Source: Eubacterium sp. (GTDB taxonomy: Bacteria > Bacillota > Clostridia > Lachnospirales > Lachnospiraceae). Taken from it: a stretch of 59,852 nt of DNA. The position numbers were made by a program, and so were the translations under genes. Below are positions 43,653 through 52,430 of this stretch, in pieces; the stretch's first letter is position 1, and every line of letters begins with the position of its first letter. The notes beneath the pieces are model-generated. The model did not search any database. It saw only the letters and a program-made list of their open reading frames with translations, and was not told the DNA's origin. The stretch is from positions 1 through 59,852 of the forward strand of contig DNFT01000017.1 in assembly GCA_003486385.1 (NCBI GenBank), read 5' to 3'.

Positions 43653-44675
43653 ATGTCAGAACTTAAAATGATTGCACCTGCGGTGCCTAATGTGCCATGG
43701 CAGGATAAGCCGGAGGGTCATAAGGGCGCACCGGTGTGGAGATATTCGGAGAATCCTATTATTGACCGCAACCCGCTTGAGAATGTTGCGAGAATATTTA
43801 ACAGTGCGGTAATGCCTTATGAAGGAAAGTTTATCGGTGTTTTCAGAGGAGAGCAGACAAACGGTATTCCATATATCTATCTTGGAAGAAGCGATGATGG
43901 TATCCACTGGAATTTTGACAAGGATAAGATTCCTTTTAAGGATGAGGATGGCAATGATTTCATGCCTATATATGCGTATGACCCAAGACTTGTAAAGGTT
44001 GAGGACACATACTACATCATCTGGTGTCAGGATTTCTATGGCGCAGCCATAGGAATGGCTAAGACCAAGGATTTTAAGACCTTTACAAGACTTGAGAACC
44101 CATTCCTTCCATTCAACAGAAATGCAGTGCTCTTCCCAAGAAAGATTAATGGTAAATTCGTTCTTCTTTCACGTCCATCGGATTCGGGACATACTCCGTT
44201 CGGAGATATTTTCGTGAGTGAGAGCCCTGATCTTGTATACTGGGGCAGGCACAGACATGTGATGAGCCGTGGAAATGAGTGGTGGGAGTCACTTAAGATT
44301 GGCGGAGGTGCAGCTCCTATTGAGACAACGGAAGGCTGGCTTCTGTTCTACCATGGCGTAAGCGGAACATGCAACGGATATGTATATTCAATCGGTGGAG
44401 CAATCCTCGATATAGATAACCCGTCAAAGGTTCTTTATCGTTGTGAGAACTTCCTCCTTACACCGGAGCAGTGGTATGAGGAGAGAGGCTTTGTTCCTAA
44501 TGTTACATTCCCATGTGCCACGATACATGATTCCGAATCAGGAAAAATTGCAATCTACTATGGCTGTGCGGACAGCTATGTCGGACTTGCATTCACAACT
44601 CTTGATGAGATTGTTGGCTATATCAAGGAGCACAGTGTGGTAAACACTACAGATACTGAAATCGGAAAGAGATAG
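43653..44675 (+). CDS. GH130 beta-1,4-mannoside phosphorylase
   Basis: A 340-residue cytoplasmic enzyme of the five-bladed GH130 family. 'RNPLENVARIFNSAVMPYEGKFIGVFRGE', 'YIYLGRSDDGIHWNF' and 'AYDPRLVKVEDTYYIIWCQD', whose Asp (about 110) is the likely proton donor, are diagnostic. The family splits beta-mannosides with phosphate to mannose-1-phosphate. Whether it prefers manno-oligosaccharides or mannosyl-glucose cannot be read. ATG 43653 has GGGAGGT upstream. Its position supports mannan as the locus substrate. Confidence 0.88.
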   Translation: MSELKMIAPAVPNVPWQDKPEGHKGAPVWRYSENPIIDRNPLENVARIFNSAVMPYEGKFIGVFRGEQTNGIPYIYLGRSDDGIHWNFDKDKIPFKDEDGNDFMPIYAYDPRLVKVEDTYYIIWCQDFYGAAIGMAKTKDFKTFTRLENPFLPFNRNAVLFPRKINGKFVLLSRPSDSGHTPFGDIFVSESPDLVYWGRHRHVMSRGNEWWESLKIGGGAAPIETTEGWLLFYHGVSGTCNGYVYSIGGAILDIDNPSKVLYRCENFLLTPEQWYEERGFVPNVTFPCATIHDSESGKIAIYYGCADSYVGLAFTTLDEIVGYIKEHSVVNTTDTEIGKR

Positions 44676-44709
44676 CAGCTCTGTTTCACAATTATTGTGG
44701 AGGTGGAAT

Positions 44710-45720
44710 ATGCAGGATATAATAAGGAATATTAGAGCAGGGATAAGCATAGGAAATACACTCGATGCGTTTGAAAATGATATAAAGATATCTGATGCGC
44801 CGGAAAAGACCGAGACTTCATGGGGAAATCCGGTGATTACGCAGGAGCTTGTGGATGCGTATATTGCTGCAGGGCTTAACATTATCAGGATACCGGTTAC
44901 ATGGACGGGACATTTTGGTGGCGCACCGGATTACACTATAGACGGCGCATGGCTTCGTCGCGTGAGAGAGGTAGTTGACTATGCGTACGGCAGGGGTGTC
45001 TATGTGATACTCAATCTTCATCATGAGGGCTGGAATTATCCATATTACGAAAATGAGGAGAGAGCCTGCATTATAATGACTGCTCTCTGGAGCCAGCTCG
45101 CAGCAGAATTTGCCGGGTATGATGAACACCTGATTTTTGAGGGTCAGAATGAGCCGAGAAAGATAGGTACACCACTTGAGTGGAACGGCGGTGACGAGGA
45201 AGGCTGGGAGGTAGTAAATTCTACCAATGCAGCTTTTGTTAAGGCTGTACGTCAGGGAACGGAATATAATAAATCAAGATATCTTATGATACCGGGCTAT
45301 GCAGCTAACTGCACGGTGGGTATAAGGCATATTGATATTCCGGATGACGACAGAATTATCATCTCGGTACATGCCTATGAGCCTTATGACTTTGCACTCA
45401 ATACAGAGGGGCGGTCACAGTGGCAGCATGATACACAGATGATAGACAGCCTTATGACGGAGCTTAGGGAGCGCTTCACCGGAAAGGGAATCCCTGTTAT
45501 AATCGGTGAGTTCGGTGCCATGAACAAGGACAACGAAGCTGACCGTGCAGAGTGGGTTGAGTATTATATCAAGGCTGCGTCAAAAGCCGGAATTCGCTGT
45601 ATATGGTGGGATAACGGACTCTTCGAGGGAGAAGGGGAGCGTTTCGGATTATTTGACAGACATACATATAAGTGTGGTTATCCAAAGGTACTTGAGGGTA
45701 TACAAAAAGGAATTGAATAG
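44710..45720 (+). CDS. Cytoplasmic GH5 family endo-beta-glycosidase
   Basis: A 336-residue GH5 barrel ('IRAGISIGNTLDAF', 'NIIRIPVTW', 'YVILNLHHEGWNY'). Acid/base Glu148 is in 'FEGQNEPRK', nucleophile Glu267 in 'VIIGEFGA', and 'IISVHAYEPYDF' lies between. There is no signal peptide or binding module, so it acts on imported oligosaccharides. The opening motif resembles GH5 subfamily 4-type glucanases; activity on glucomannan oligosaccharides is plausible. ATG 44710 has GGAGGTGG upstream. It is the last gene of the mannan run. Confidence 0.85.
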   Translation: MQDIIRNIRAGISIGNTLDAFENDIKISDAPEKTETSWGNPVITQELVDAYIAAGLNIIRIPVTWTGHFGGAPDYTIDGAWLRRVREVVDYAYGRGVYVILNLHHEGWNYPYYENEERACIIMTALWSQLAAEFAGYDEHLIFEGQNEPRKIGTPLEWNGGDEEGWEVVNSTNAAFVKAVRQGTEYNKSRYLMIPGYAANCTVGIRHIDIPDDDRIIISVHAYEPYDFALNTEGRSQWQHDTQMIDSLMTELRERFTGKGIPVIIGEFGAMNKDNEADRAEWVEYYIKAASKAGIRCIWWDNGLFEGEGERFGLFDRHTYKCGYPKVLEGIQKGIE

Positions 45721-45756
45721 AAGTTAGAATGGAAGTATTTAGATACTGATAACAGG

Positions 45757-45798
45757 ACCGCGTGCAATGATATCTACGGATAATATTGTGCGCGGTTT
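45757..45798 (+). terminator. Terminator of the mannan operon
   Basis: ACCGCG and CAAT pair with ATTG and CGCGGT in an imperfect stem, followed by TTTTG. It lies 37 nt after the GH5 stop. Confidence 0.6.
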
Positions 45799-45847
45799 TG
45801 CCTTGTGCTGTGCTTTCGTTTCTGCAGGCTTGCTATTATGCTTGCTG

Positions 45848-45876
45848 TTGCCTTTAAAATTGTGTTATGGTATAAT
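45848..45876 (+). promoter_or_regulatory. Promoter of gdpP-rplI-dnaB
   Basis: TTGCCT (45848-45853) and TATAAT (45871-45876) with a 17-bp spacer and an extended TGG before the -10 box, about 70 nt upstream of gdpP. Confidence 0.7.
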
Positions 45877-45945
45877 GTGCGTAATAAAAATGAGAGTGTT
45901 TTTGGCTGTGTGGGGTATTGAGGCAGCTTTTGGAGGATATATTAC

Positions 45946-47988
45946 ATGAATAAGAAGGTTCAGTATAAGGGTCAGTTCAGAGTCTATATTATGTGGCCGT
46001 TATATGCTGCAATATTACTTTTGATATTGGATATAGTTTTATTTACGCAGAATATAACGTGCGGCATAGTCGGAGTGGCATTTACATTGGTGTATGGTGT
46101 GTGCGCACTTATTTTTCTTCTGAGAAAACAGCCGCTTCTGACAAAGGCGATGGTAGAGTTTGCGGCAGATTACGCACAGGTGCAGAAGACCTTGCTTGAG
46201 GATTTTAAGGTTCCGTATGGTCTTATAGATGAGTCGGGGAAGGTAATATGGCTAAATCATGAATTTAAGAAGGTTCTTCAAAAAGCCAATGTATACCGGA
46301 AGAATATAACAACAATATTTCAGGGAATAGACAGCCGGATTTTTGATACGGATGAAAATGAATTTTCGGCAGATATAATTTATGACGAACGCGATTACAG
46401 GGTAGATTTTAAGAAGCTCGCCATAGACTCGCTTATGGAGGATAATTCCCTTTTAAATGTAAAAAATGTGCCTGCATTGATGGCGGTTTATCTTTTTGAT
46501 GAGACGGATATAAAGAAGTATATCCAGCAGCTTCATGATGAGAGAATTGTTGTAGGGCTTATCTATATAGATAATTATGATGAAGCGCTCGGGAGCATAG
46601 ACGAACTCAGGCGTTCGCTCCTTGCCGGACTGGTTGAGAGAAAGATAAGCAAGTATATTACCAATGGCAATGGTATTGTCAAGAAGCTTGAGAAGGATAA
46701 GTATCTTTTGGTATTCAATTATAAGTACCTTGAAGAGCTTAGGGCGGATAAGTTTTCTATTCTTGAGGAGGTCAGGACAACAGATATCGGAAATTCGATG
46801 GCGGTTACGCTGAGTATAGGTGTTGCAGCAGGGTACGATAATTTTAACAAGAATTATGAGATGGCGCGCGCTGCGATTGACCTTGCACTTGGGCGTGGAG
46901 GTGACCAGACCGTGGTCAAGGAGGGCGACCAGACCACCTTCTTCGGAGGAAAGAGCACCACTGTCGAGAAAAATACAAGAGTCAAGGCGAGAGTCAAGGC
47001 ACATGCACTCAGAGAGCTTATCGAGGTTGCAGACAATGTCATCATAATGGGACATAAGATAAGCGATGCGGATGCGTTAGGAGCCGCGATAGGAATATAC
47101 AGGGCATCGAAGGCTCTGAATAAGCATGCCAATATTGTACTCAACGATGTTACAAGGTCACTTAGACCGACTGTTGAGACCTTTACCGGGGTTCCGGAGT
47201 ATGAAGAGGACTTGTTTATAAGAAACAGTGAGGCTATGCAGTACGTATCGGATAATACATTGCTTGTGGTTGTGGATGTAAATCGTCCGGGATACACGGA
47301 ATGTCCGGAGCTGGTTGAAAGGTGCAGGACGATAGTTGTGCTTGACCACCACAGACAGAGCGGAGACACCATCAATCATGCAGTGCTCTCGTATATAGAG
47401 CCGTATGCCTCATCCACATGTGAAATGGTAGCCGAGATACTTCAGTATATCGGAGATAATGTAAAGCTTAAGTCTGCCGAAGCTAATGCCATATATGCAG
47501 GTATTATTGTTGACACTAATAATTTCACCAACAAGGCAGGAGTGAGAACCTTTGAGGCAGCGGCATTTATAAGAAGAAGCGGTGCAGATATAATAAAGGT
47601 GCGTAAGCTTTTAAGAGACGATATGAATGAGTATAAGGCGCGTGCCGAGGCGGTGCGCCATGCAGAGGTCTATAGGGATTCATTTGCACTTGCAGTATGC
47701 CCTAGTGCTAATCTTGAGAGCCCTACAATCGTTGGAGCGCAGGCGGCGAATGAGCTTCTTAATATCAACGGCGTTAAGGCGTCGATAGTATTTACTTATT
47801 TTAATAACGAGGTATATCTGAGTGCCAGATCGATTGACGAGGTCAATGTACAGCTCATCATGGAAAAGCTGGGCGGAGGCGGTCACATGACTATTGCCGG
47901 CGCGCAGCTTAAGGATGTGACTGTTGATGAAGCTATTGAGCTTGTCAAAAAGACATTAGATGGCATGATAGAGGAAGGAGAAATATAA
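45946..47988 (+). CDS. gdpP: GdpP cyclic-di-AMP phosphodiesterase
   Basis: A 680-residue membrane enzyme. Two N-terminal helices (about 13-58), a PAS-like domain, a degenerate GGDEF domain (about 190-320) and a C-terminal DHH/DHHA1 unit ('NVIIMGHKISDADALGAAIGIYRA', 'TIVVLDHHRQS', 'YAGIIVDTNNFT', 'MEKLGGGGHMTIAGAQL'). All metal-binding Asp and His residues of the DHH motif are in place. It degrades c-di-AMP and so affects potassium and wall homeostasis. The stop overlaps the rplI start by 1 nt, the usual gdpP-rplI-dnaB order. Confidence 0.95.
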   Translation: MNKKVQYKGQFRVYIMWPLYAAILLLILDIVLFTQNITCGIVGVAFTLVYGVCALIFLLRKQPLLTKAMVEFAADYAQVQKTLLEDFKVPYGLIDESGKVIWLNHEFKKVLQKANVYRKNITTIFQGIDSRIFDTDENEFSADIIYDERDYRVDFKKLAIDSLMEDNSLLNVKNVPALMAVYLFDETDIKKYIQQLHDERIVVGLIYIDNYDEALGSIDELRRSLLAGLVERKISKYITNGNGIVKKLEKDKYLLVFNYKYLEELRADKFSILEEVRTTDIGNSMAVTLSIGVAAGYDNFNKNYEMARAAIDLALGRGGDQTVVKEGDQTTFFGGKSTTVEKNTRVKARVKAHALRELIEVADNVIIMGHKISDADALGAAIGIYRASKALNKHANIVLNDVTRSLRPTVETFTGVPEYEEDLFIRNSEAMQYVSDNTLLVVVDVNRPGYTECPELVERCRTIVVLDHHRQSGDTINHAVLSYIEPYASSTCEMVAEILQYIGDNVKLKSAEANAIYAGIIVDTNNFTNKAGVRTFEAAAFIRRSGADIIKVRKLLRDDMNEYKARAEAVRHAEVYRDSFALAVCPSANLESPTIVGAQAANELLNINGVKASIVFTYFNNEVYLSARSIDEVNVQLIMEKLGGGGHMTIAGAQLKDVTVDEAIELVKKTLDGMIEEGEI

Positions 47989-48434
47989 TGGAAGTTATTT
48001 TATTACAGGATGTAAAGGCACTTGGAAAGAAGGGACAGAAGGTTAATGTGAGCGAAGGCTATGCCCGCAACTTTATCCTTCCGAAGAAGCTTGGTATAGA
48101 GGTCAATGCTAAGAATATGAATGATTTAAAGCTTCAGAAGGCACATGAGGATAAGCTTGCGGCAGAGGCGCTTGCCAATGCGAAGGAGCTTGCGAAGGAG
48201 CTTGAGGATAAGGCAGTTGTTGTAAAGCTCAAGTCCGGCAAGGACGGAAGAGTGTTCGGCTCTGTATCTACGAAGGAGATTGCTGAGGAGCTGAAGGCAC
48301 AGCACAATATTGATATAGACAAGAAAAAGATGGTATTGAATGACGCTATCAAGGCTCTTGGCAATTATGAGGTGGTATGTAAGCTTCATAAGGATGTGAC
48401 AGCCAAGCTTGTTGTCAAAGTAACGGAAGGATAA
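47988..48434 (+). CDS. rplI: 50S ribosomal protein L9
   Basis: A 148-residue ribosomal protein. The N-terminal RNA-binding motif 'MEVILLQDVKALGKKGQKVNVSEGYARNFILPKKLGIE' is standard, followed by the long connecting helix and a C-terminal domain. The ATG is coupled to the gdpP stop and has GGAAGGAG upstream. Confidence 0.98.
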   Translation: MEVILLQDVKALGKKGQKVNVSEGYARNFILPKKLGIEVNAKNMNDLKLQKAHEDKLAAEALANAKELAKELEDKAVVVKLKSGKDGRVFGSVSTKEIAEELKAQHNIDIDKKKMVLNDAIKALGNYEVVCKLHKDVTAKLVVKVTEG

Positions 48435-48450
48435 TACAGGTAGATAACAG

Positions 48451-49785
48451 ATGGATGATACGTTAATAAGGCGTGTTATGCCTAATAGCGCTGAGACCGA
48501 GAAGGCAGTTATCGGCTGTATCCTGATGGATAAGGATAAGATGACGGATGTCGCTGATATTCTTGTGCCGGATGACTTTTATCATAGCGAATACCGTGCA
48601 ATATATCAGGCGATGGTGCAGATTAACGCGGAGGGCAGACCGGTCGACTTAGTCACGGTTATTGAGCGTCTCAGGACAATGAACGTGCCTCCGGAGATAT
48701 GCAGTCTTGAATTTATGAAGGAGGTAGCCGATTCAGAGGCTACGGCTGCTAATGCGAAGCATTATGCCAAAATAATAAAAGAAAAATCCCTGCTCAGAAG
48801 GGTTATAAAGGTTAATGAGACAATAACAGAGGAGTGCTATGCAGGACGAGAGAGCTCAGACGCCATCCTTGAGGAGACGGAAAAGCAGCTTTTCAAGCTT
48901 CTTCAGTCGAGAGGTGCGGAGGATATCACACCGATTAAGGATGTTGTCATGGATGCGATAAACCGTATCGAGGCAGCTTCTAAGCAGAGCGGAAGCGTAA
49001 CAGGTATTCCGACGGGCTTTACAGATCTGGACTACCGTACTGCGGGTTTACAGCCTTCGGATATGATTCTTGTTGCGGCACGTCCGTCAATGGGAAAAAC
49101 GGCATTTGCATTGAACCTTGCTGCTTATGCGGCATGTAAGAAGCACATAACCACTGTAATATTCAGTCTGGAAATGTCCAAGGTTCAGCTTGTGAACCGT
49201 TTCCTTTCAATGGAGTCGGGTGTGAGCGCCCAGAATCTCAGAACAGGAAATCTGACTGAGGGTGAGTGGGAGAATCTTGTCGAAGGTGCTTCAATCATAG
49301 GTAATTCGGGACTCGTAATAGATGATACTCCGGGTATATCAATATCGGATCTGCGCTCTAAGTGTCGTAAGATTAAGCTTGAGCACGATGATCTCGGACT
49401 TATTATTATTGACTATATTCAGCTTATGACCAGCAGCAGCAAGTCGGAGTCAAGACAACAGGAGGTATCAGAGATATCGCGTTCCTTAAAGGCTCTGGCA
49501 AGAGAGTTGAATGTACCCGTTATAGCACTTTCACAGTTGAGCCGTGCTGTTGAACAGAGACCTGACCACAGGCCTATGCTGTCTGATCTTCGAGAGTCGG
49601 GGGCCATAGAGCAGGATGCCGATGTAGTAATGTTCTTATACAGGGATGAATATTATAAGAAGGATACGGATAAGCCGGGTGTGGCTGAGGTAATCATCGC
49701 TAAGCAGAGAAACGGTCCTGTCGGAACAGTTGAGCTTGCATGGATTGGCGATAAGCAGCGTTTTGCAAATCTTGAGAGAAGTTAG
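48451..49785 (+). CDS. dnaB: Replicative DNA helicase DnaB
   Basis: A 444-residue hexameric helicase. The N-terminal collar domain ('RVMPNSAETEKAVIGCILMDKDKM') is followed by a RecA-type motor with Walker A 'ARPSMGKTAFALNLA', Walker B 'LGLIIIDYIQLM', and 'SQLSRAVEQRPDHRPMLSDLRESGAIEQDADVVMFLYRDEYY' with the DnaB-specific motifs. Length is normal and no intein is present. It ends the gdpP transcript. Confidence 0.98.
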   Translation: MDDTLIRRVMPNSAETEKAVIGCILMDKDKMTDVADILVPDDFYHSEYRAIYQAMVQINAEGRPVDLVTVIERLRTMNVPPEICSLEFMKEVADSEATAANAKHYAKIIKEKSLLRRVIKVNETITEECYAGRESSDAILEETEKQLFKLLQSRGAEDITPIKDVVMDAINRIEAASKQSGSVTGIPTGFTDLDYRTAGLQPSDMILVAARPSMGKTAFALNLAAYAACKKHITTVIFSLEMSKVQLVNRFLSMESGVSAQNLRTGNLTEGEWENLVEGASIIGNSGLVIDDTPGISISDLRSKCRKIKLEHDDLGLIIIDYIQLMTSSSKSESRQQEVSEISRSLKALARELNVPVIALSQLSRAVEQRPDHRPMLSDLRESGAIEQDADVVMFLYRDEYYKKDTDKPGVAEVIIAKQRNGPVGTVELAWIGDKQRFANLERS

Positions 49786-49839
49786 CGAAATTTGTCGATT
49801 GAAATACACGAAAAAAGTATATACAGTGTGGTACTATAT

Positions 49840-49878
49840 AGACCGGATAGAGGAAAGCTTTATCCGGTCTTACTTTTT
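49840..49878 (+). terminator. Intrinsic terminator after dnaB
   Basis: AGACCGGATA and TATCCGGTCT pair perfectly around a short loop, followed by TTACTTTTTG. It sits in the 113-nt gap before the MerR gene. Confidence 0.8.
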
Positions 49879-49898
49879 GCAGGGGAGTTGTTTCATAG

Positions 49899-50675
49899 AT
49901 GGAAGAAAAAAGGTACATAATATCTGAAGTTGCAGAGCGCACCGGAATCGAGACACATGTGCTCAGATACTGGGAGGATGAGCTTAATCTGGATATTCCG
50001 AGAAATAAAATGGGGCATAGATATTACACGGAAGAACAGGTTGAGCTGTTTAAGCAGATTAAGGAGCTTAAGGACAGCGGTTTTCAGCTTAAGGCGGTGA
50101 AGGCTGTACTTGACGGGCAAATGCAGGGAGCGGCGGTCATGCAGTATGTGGGAAATGAGACTGCGGATAAAAATGTACAGGCTGCCTGTAATGGCACTGC
50201 AGGCGATAATGTAAGGTGTGTCTGTAATGGGACTGCGGATAATAATGTGCAGGCTGCCTGTAATGGAGCCGTGGATAATAATGTACCTGCGGCGCAGGGG
50301 GAGGCGCATATGGAGAGTGCAGGTACATCGGAGGTCGCGGCTCTGACACAGGAGGAGCTTGCAATGAAGCGTTCTGAGGATAAGCTTGCACAGTTCGAGC
50401 AGATTATCGGAGATATTGTGACACGTTCACTGTTAGAGAACAATGTGGCACTTGGGGAGAATATTTCCGCTGCTGTATCCGAGCGAGTATGCGATAAGGT
50501 TATCAAGGAGATGGATTACATGATGCGTGTACGTGAGGAGGCGGAAGATGACCGCTTCAGGAGGCTGGATGAAACAATTCGAGGAGTTCAGAAGAGCAAT
50601 AAGGAGGCTGCCGCATATCGTGAACGTGGTGATAAGTCAAAGAAACGTCATGGATTATTTAAGAAGGTAAAATAA
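49899..50675 (+). CDS. MerR family regulator with internal repeats
   Basis: A 258-residue protein. Residues 1-70 are a MerR winged helix-turn-helix ('YIISEVAERTGIETHVLRYWEDELNLDIPRNKMGHRYYTEEQVELFKQIKELKDSGFQLKAVKAVL'). Residues 85-135 hold three or four copies of a Cys-Asn-Gly motif ('NVQAACNGTA'). The C-terminal half is helical and probably dimerises. A basic tail follows. No effector domain is recognised. GGGGAG precedes the ATG. Confidence 0.82.
   Translation: MEEKRYIISEVAERTGIETHVLRYWEDELNLDIPRNKMGHRYYTEEQVELFKQIKELKDSGFQLKAVKAVLDGQMQGAAVMQYVGNETADKNVQAACNGTAGDNVRCVCNGTADNNVQAACNGAVDNNVPAAQGEAHMESAGTSEVAALTQEELAMKRSEDKLAQFEQIIGDIVTRSLLENNVALGENISAAVSERVCDKVIKEMDYMMRVREEAEDDRFRRLDETIRGVQKSNKEAAAYRERGDKSKKRHGLFKKVK
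50160..50290 (+). repeat. 36-bp coding repeats in the MerR gene
   Basis: Three full 36-bp units (50160-50195, 50196-50231, 50232-50267) and a partial fourth encode the 12-residue pattern NVxAACNGTADN. Unit 2 differs most. The period is a multiple of three, so unit number can change without frame loss. Confidence 0.8.
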
Positions 50676-50750
50676 GATGCCTGTGACGTGCAGGCATATT
50701 TAGAGTCAGTGCCCATAGATGGGCAGAGTATGAGGGTGAGCAGTTGATAT

Positions 50751-50812
50751 AAAAAATGGAGCCATATCTTATATACCGGAAATACCGGCATATAGACATA
50801 GCTCCATTTTTA
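50751..50812 (-). terminator. Terminator of the pflA-ferredoxin transcript
   Basis: On the minus strand AAAAATGGAGC and GCTCCATTTTTT close an extended stem with an inner CCGGTATTTCCGG hairpin, directly after the ferredoxin stop. A smaller GCCTG/CAGGC hairpin at about 50685-50697 follows the MerR gene on the other strand. Confidence 0.75.
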
Positions 50813-50980
50813 TTACTTCTCTGTGATAGCACCTACAGGGCAGGTAGCTTCACAAGCGCCACACTGTACACATACATCTGTGTTAATCTCCATATGCTCA
50901 GAACCCTCGGAGATAGCACCTACAGGGCATCCAGCAGCACAAGCGCCACAGCTGACACAAGCATCACCTACAACGTACAT
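50813..50980 (-). CDS. 2[4Fe-4S] ferredoxin
   Basis: A 55-residue clostridial-type ferredoxin. Two cysteine clusters, Cys8-11-14-18 ('CVSCGACAAGCP') and Cys37-40-43-47 ('CVQCGACEATCP'), each ligate one 4Fe-4S centre with the Cys of the other half. GGGAGGAAATT precedes the ATG. It lies 34 nt after pflA on the same strand, so it may donate the electron that PFL activase needs to cleave S-adenosylmethionine. Confidence 0.95.
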   Translation of the reverse strand: MYVVGDACVSCGACAAGCPVGAISEGSEHMEINTDVCVQCGACEATCPVGAITEK

Positions 50981-51014
50981 AATTTCCTCCCATCTGAAGT
51001 GAGTACACTTCTAT

Positions 51015-51791
51015 TTACTGTTTTGTATTATTGTTTGTATTATTCAGAGAAGCTCGCGCTTCTTTGATACCTTTGATTATAACGGATTTAGCCTTAATGA
51101 CTGCCTCCTTGGACTCAGCAGGCACACCCTTAAGCGGGTAATCAAAGCCAAGATTCTCGTACTTGACAACACCCATGGTGTGATAAGGGAGCACGTCAAG
51201 AGCCTTGACATTTTTAAGCTTGCCAATGAAAAGTCCAAGCTGATACAGATATTTCTCATTGTCGGTTATACCAGGTACAACAACATGACGTATCCATGTA
51301 GGTATTCCCTTATCGCTGAGATATTCGGCAAATGCCAATATGCCGTCATTCGGCTGGCTGCACAGCTTCATATGCTCTTCAGGGTCAATGTGCTTGATGT
51401 CAAGCATTACAAGGTCTGTATATTGCATAAGTACATCCATCTTATCTACGATAACCTTATTATCAGGCTTGAAAACAATACCGGATGTATCGATACATGT
51501 GTGTATACCCTGTGCCTTAGCTTTCATAAAAAGCTCAGTGAGAAAGTCTATCTGTAGGAGCGGTTCGCCGCCGGTAACGGTAAGACCTCCGTTCTTATAA
51601 AAGGACTTATTATCCTCATACTTCTGTAAAATCTCGTCCACAGAAATCTCTGTTCCGCCGGTCGTAGCCCATGTATCGGGATTATGACAATATAGACAAC
51701 GCATTGGGCAGCCCTGTACGAACACCACGAAACGGATTCCAGGTCCGTCGACGGTGCCAAAGGTTTCTAAAGAATGTATTCTCCCGTTCAT
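51015..51791 (-). CDS. pflA: Pyruvate formate-lyase activating enzyme
   Basis: A 258-residue radical SAM enzyme that installs the glycyl radical in PFL. The cluster motif CX3CX2C is at Cys28, Cys32, Cys35 in 'QGCPMRCLYCHNPDTW'; 'TVTGGEPLLQ' is the SAM-binding GGE motif and 'VMLDIKHID' follows. Length is typical of the short PflA type without extra ferredoxin domain. The target here is probably the separate glycyl-radical protein at 52106, in complex with PflB. Own promoter upstream. Confidence 0.95.
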   Translation of the reverse strand: MNGRIHSLETFGTVDGPGIRFVVFVQGCPMRCLYCHNPDTWATTGGTEISVDEILQKYEDNKSFYKNGGLTVTGGEPLLQIDFLTELFMKAKAQGIHTCIDTSGIVFKPDNKVIVDKMDVLMQYTDLVMLDIKHIDPEEHMKLCSQPNDGILAFAEYLSDKGIPTWIRHVVVPGITDNEKYLYQLGLFIGKLKNVKALDVLPYHTMGVVKYENLGFDYPLKGVPAESKEAVIKAKSVIIKGIKEARASLNNTNNNTKQ

Positions 51792-51820
51792 ATCAATCCT
51801 TGTTCCTCCATGTCAAAAAA

Positions 51821-51849
51821 ATAATACCAAATGAAATGCCGAATTACAA
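51821..51849 (-). promoter_or_regulatory. Candidate promoter of pflA-ferredoxin
   Basis: On the minus strand TTGTAA (51844-51849) and TATTAT (51821-51826) are 17 bp apart, about 30 nt before the pflA start. Another possible -10 (TATACT) lies about 50 nt further upstream. Confidence 0.45.
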
Positions 51850-51929
51850 TAGATATTTCTTCTGGTACTATAAAAGTATATCACTATTTATACCAAAATA
51901 AAAGTTAAAAAAATATAAATACTATGTGT

Positions 51930-51962
51930 AAAAAACAGGCAGGCACAAAAAGTGTCTGCCTG
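51930..51962 (-). terminator. Terminator after the glycyl-radical gene
   Basis: On the minus strand CAGGCAGACAC and GTGCCTGCCTG pair with one mismatch around five T, followed by TTTTTT. It separates the pflB transcript from pflA. Confidence 0.78.
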
Positions 51963-51985
51963 TAATTAAAGATCAGTAGTATTGT

Positions 51986-52130
51986 TAATTACATAGCCTA
52001 ATGTGAAATTACGTACATCCATCAGATATACATTTCACGGATGTAATTACATTGCCTGATGTGAAAGTAGAACTTTCCATCAGATAAACTTTCTACAGAA
52101 ATGAATTACATAGCCTGATGGAAAGTTCTG
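51986..52130 (-). repeat. 58-59-bp repeats copied from the end of the glycyl-radical gene
   Basis: TAATTACATAGCCT-like blocks occur at 51986, 52044 and 52103; the last is the coding end of the glycyl-radical gene including its stop codon. Between them are inverted pieces (CATCAGATA and TTTCCATCAG) that can fold with the gene end. The array fills the stretch between the gene and its terminator. It contains no open frame of its own. Confidence 0.65.
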
Positions 52131-52351
52131 TTTATAACGTCATCCTGCTGAGCCTTTGTGAGCTTGATGAAGTTAACAGCGTATCCTGATACACGGATAG
52201 TAAGCTGTGGGTACTTCTCAGGATGAGCCTGGGCATCAAGTAAAGTATCTCTGTTGAGAACATTAACATTGAGATGATGTCCGCCCTTAGCTACATATCC
52301 ATCTAACATTGATGCAAGGTTGTCAATCTGGTTCTGACTAATTTCTGCCAT
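52106..52351 (-). CDS. grcA: Separate glycyl-radical domain of pyruvate formate-lyase (GrcA-like)
   Basis: An 81-residue protein equal to the C-terminal domain of PFL: 'LASMLDGYVAKGGHHLNVNVLNRDTLLDAQAHPEKYPQLTIRVSGYAVNFIKLTKAQQDDVINRTFH'. The radical Gly is in 'RVSGYAVNF' (Gly about 57). ATG 52351 has AAGGAGG upstream, so it is translated on its own. pflB ends without this domain, so this protein must supply the radical in trans. E. coli GrcA (YfiD) is a known spare part of the same kind, but there PFL is complete. Confidence 0.9.
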   Translation of the reverse strand: MAEISQNQIDNLASMLDGYVAKGGHHLNVNVLNRDTLLDAQAHPEKYPQLTIRVSGYAVNFIKLTKAQQDDVINRTFHQAM

Positions 52352-52430
52352 TGTATTAAATCCTCCTTGTTTTCCGAAGGAAAATCCGAGCCTCATGGAG
52401 AGGAGAGGATTTGTCCTCCTTGTTTTCGTC

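Noticed and set aside
45767..45949. A 60-residue open frame ending at the gdpP start
   Set aside because: It spans the mannan operon terminator and the gdpP promoter (TTGCCT, 17 bp, TATAAT) and has no ribosome binding site.
50756..51067. A 103-residue plus-strand open frame
   Set aside because: It is the antisense shadow of the ferredoxin gene, whose eight cysteines and ribosome site are clear on the other strand.
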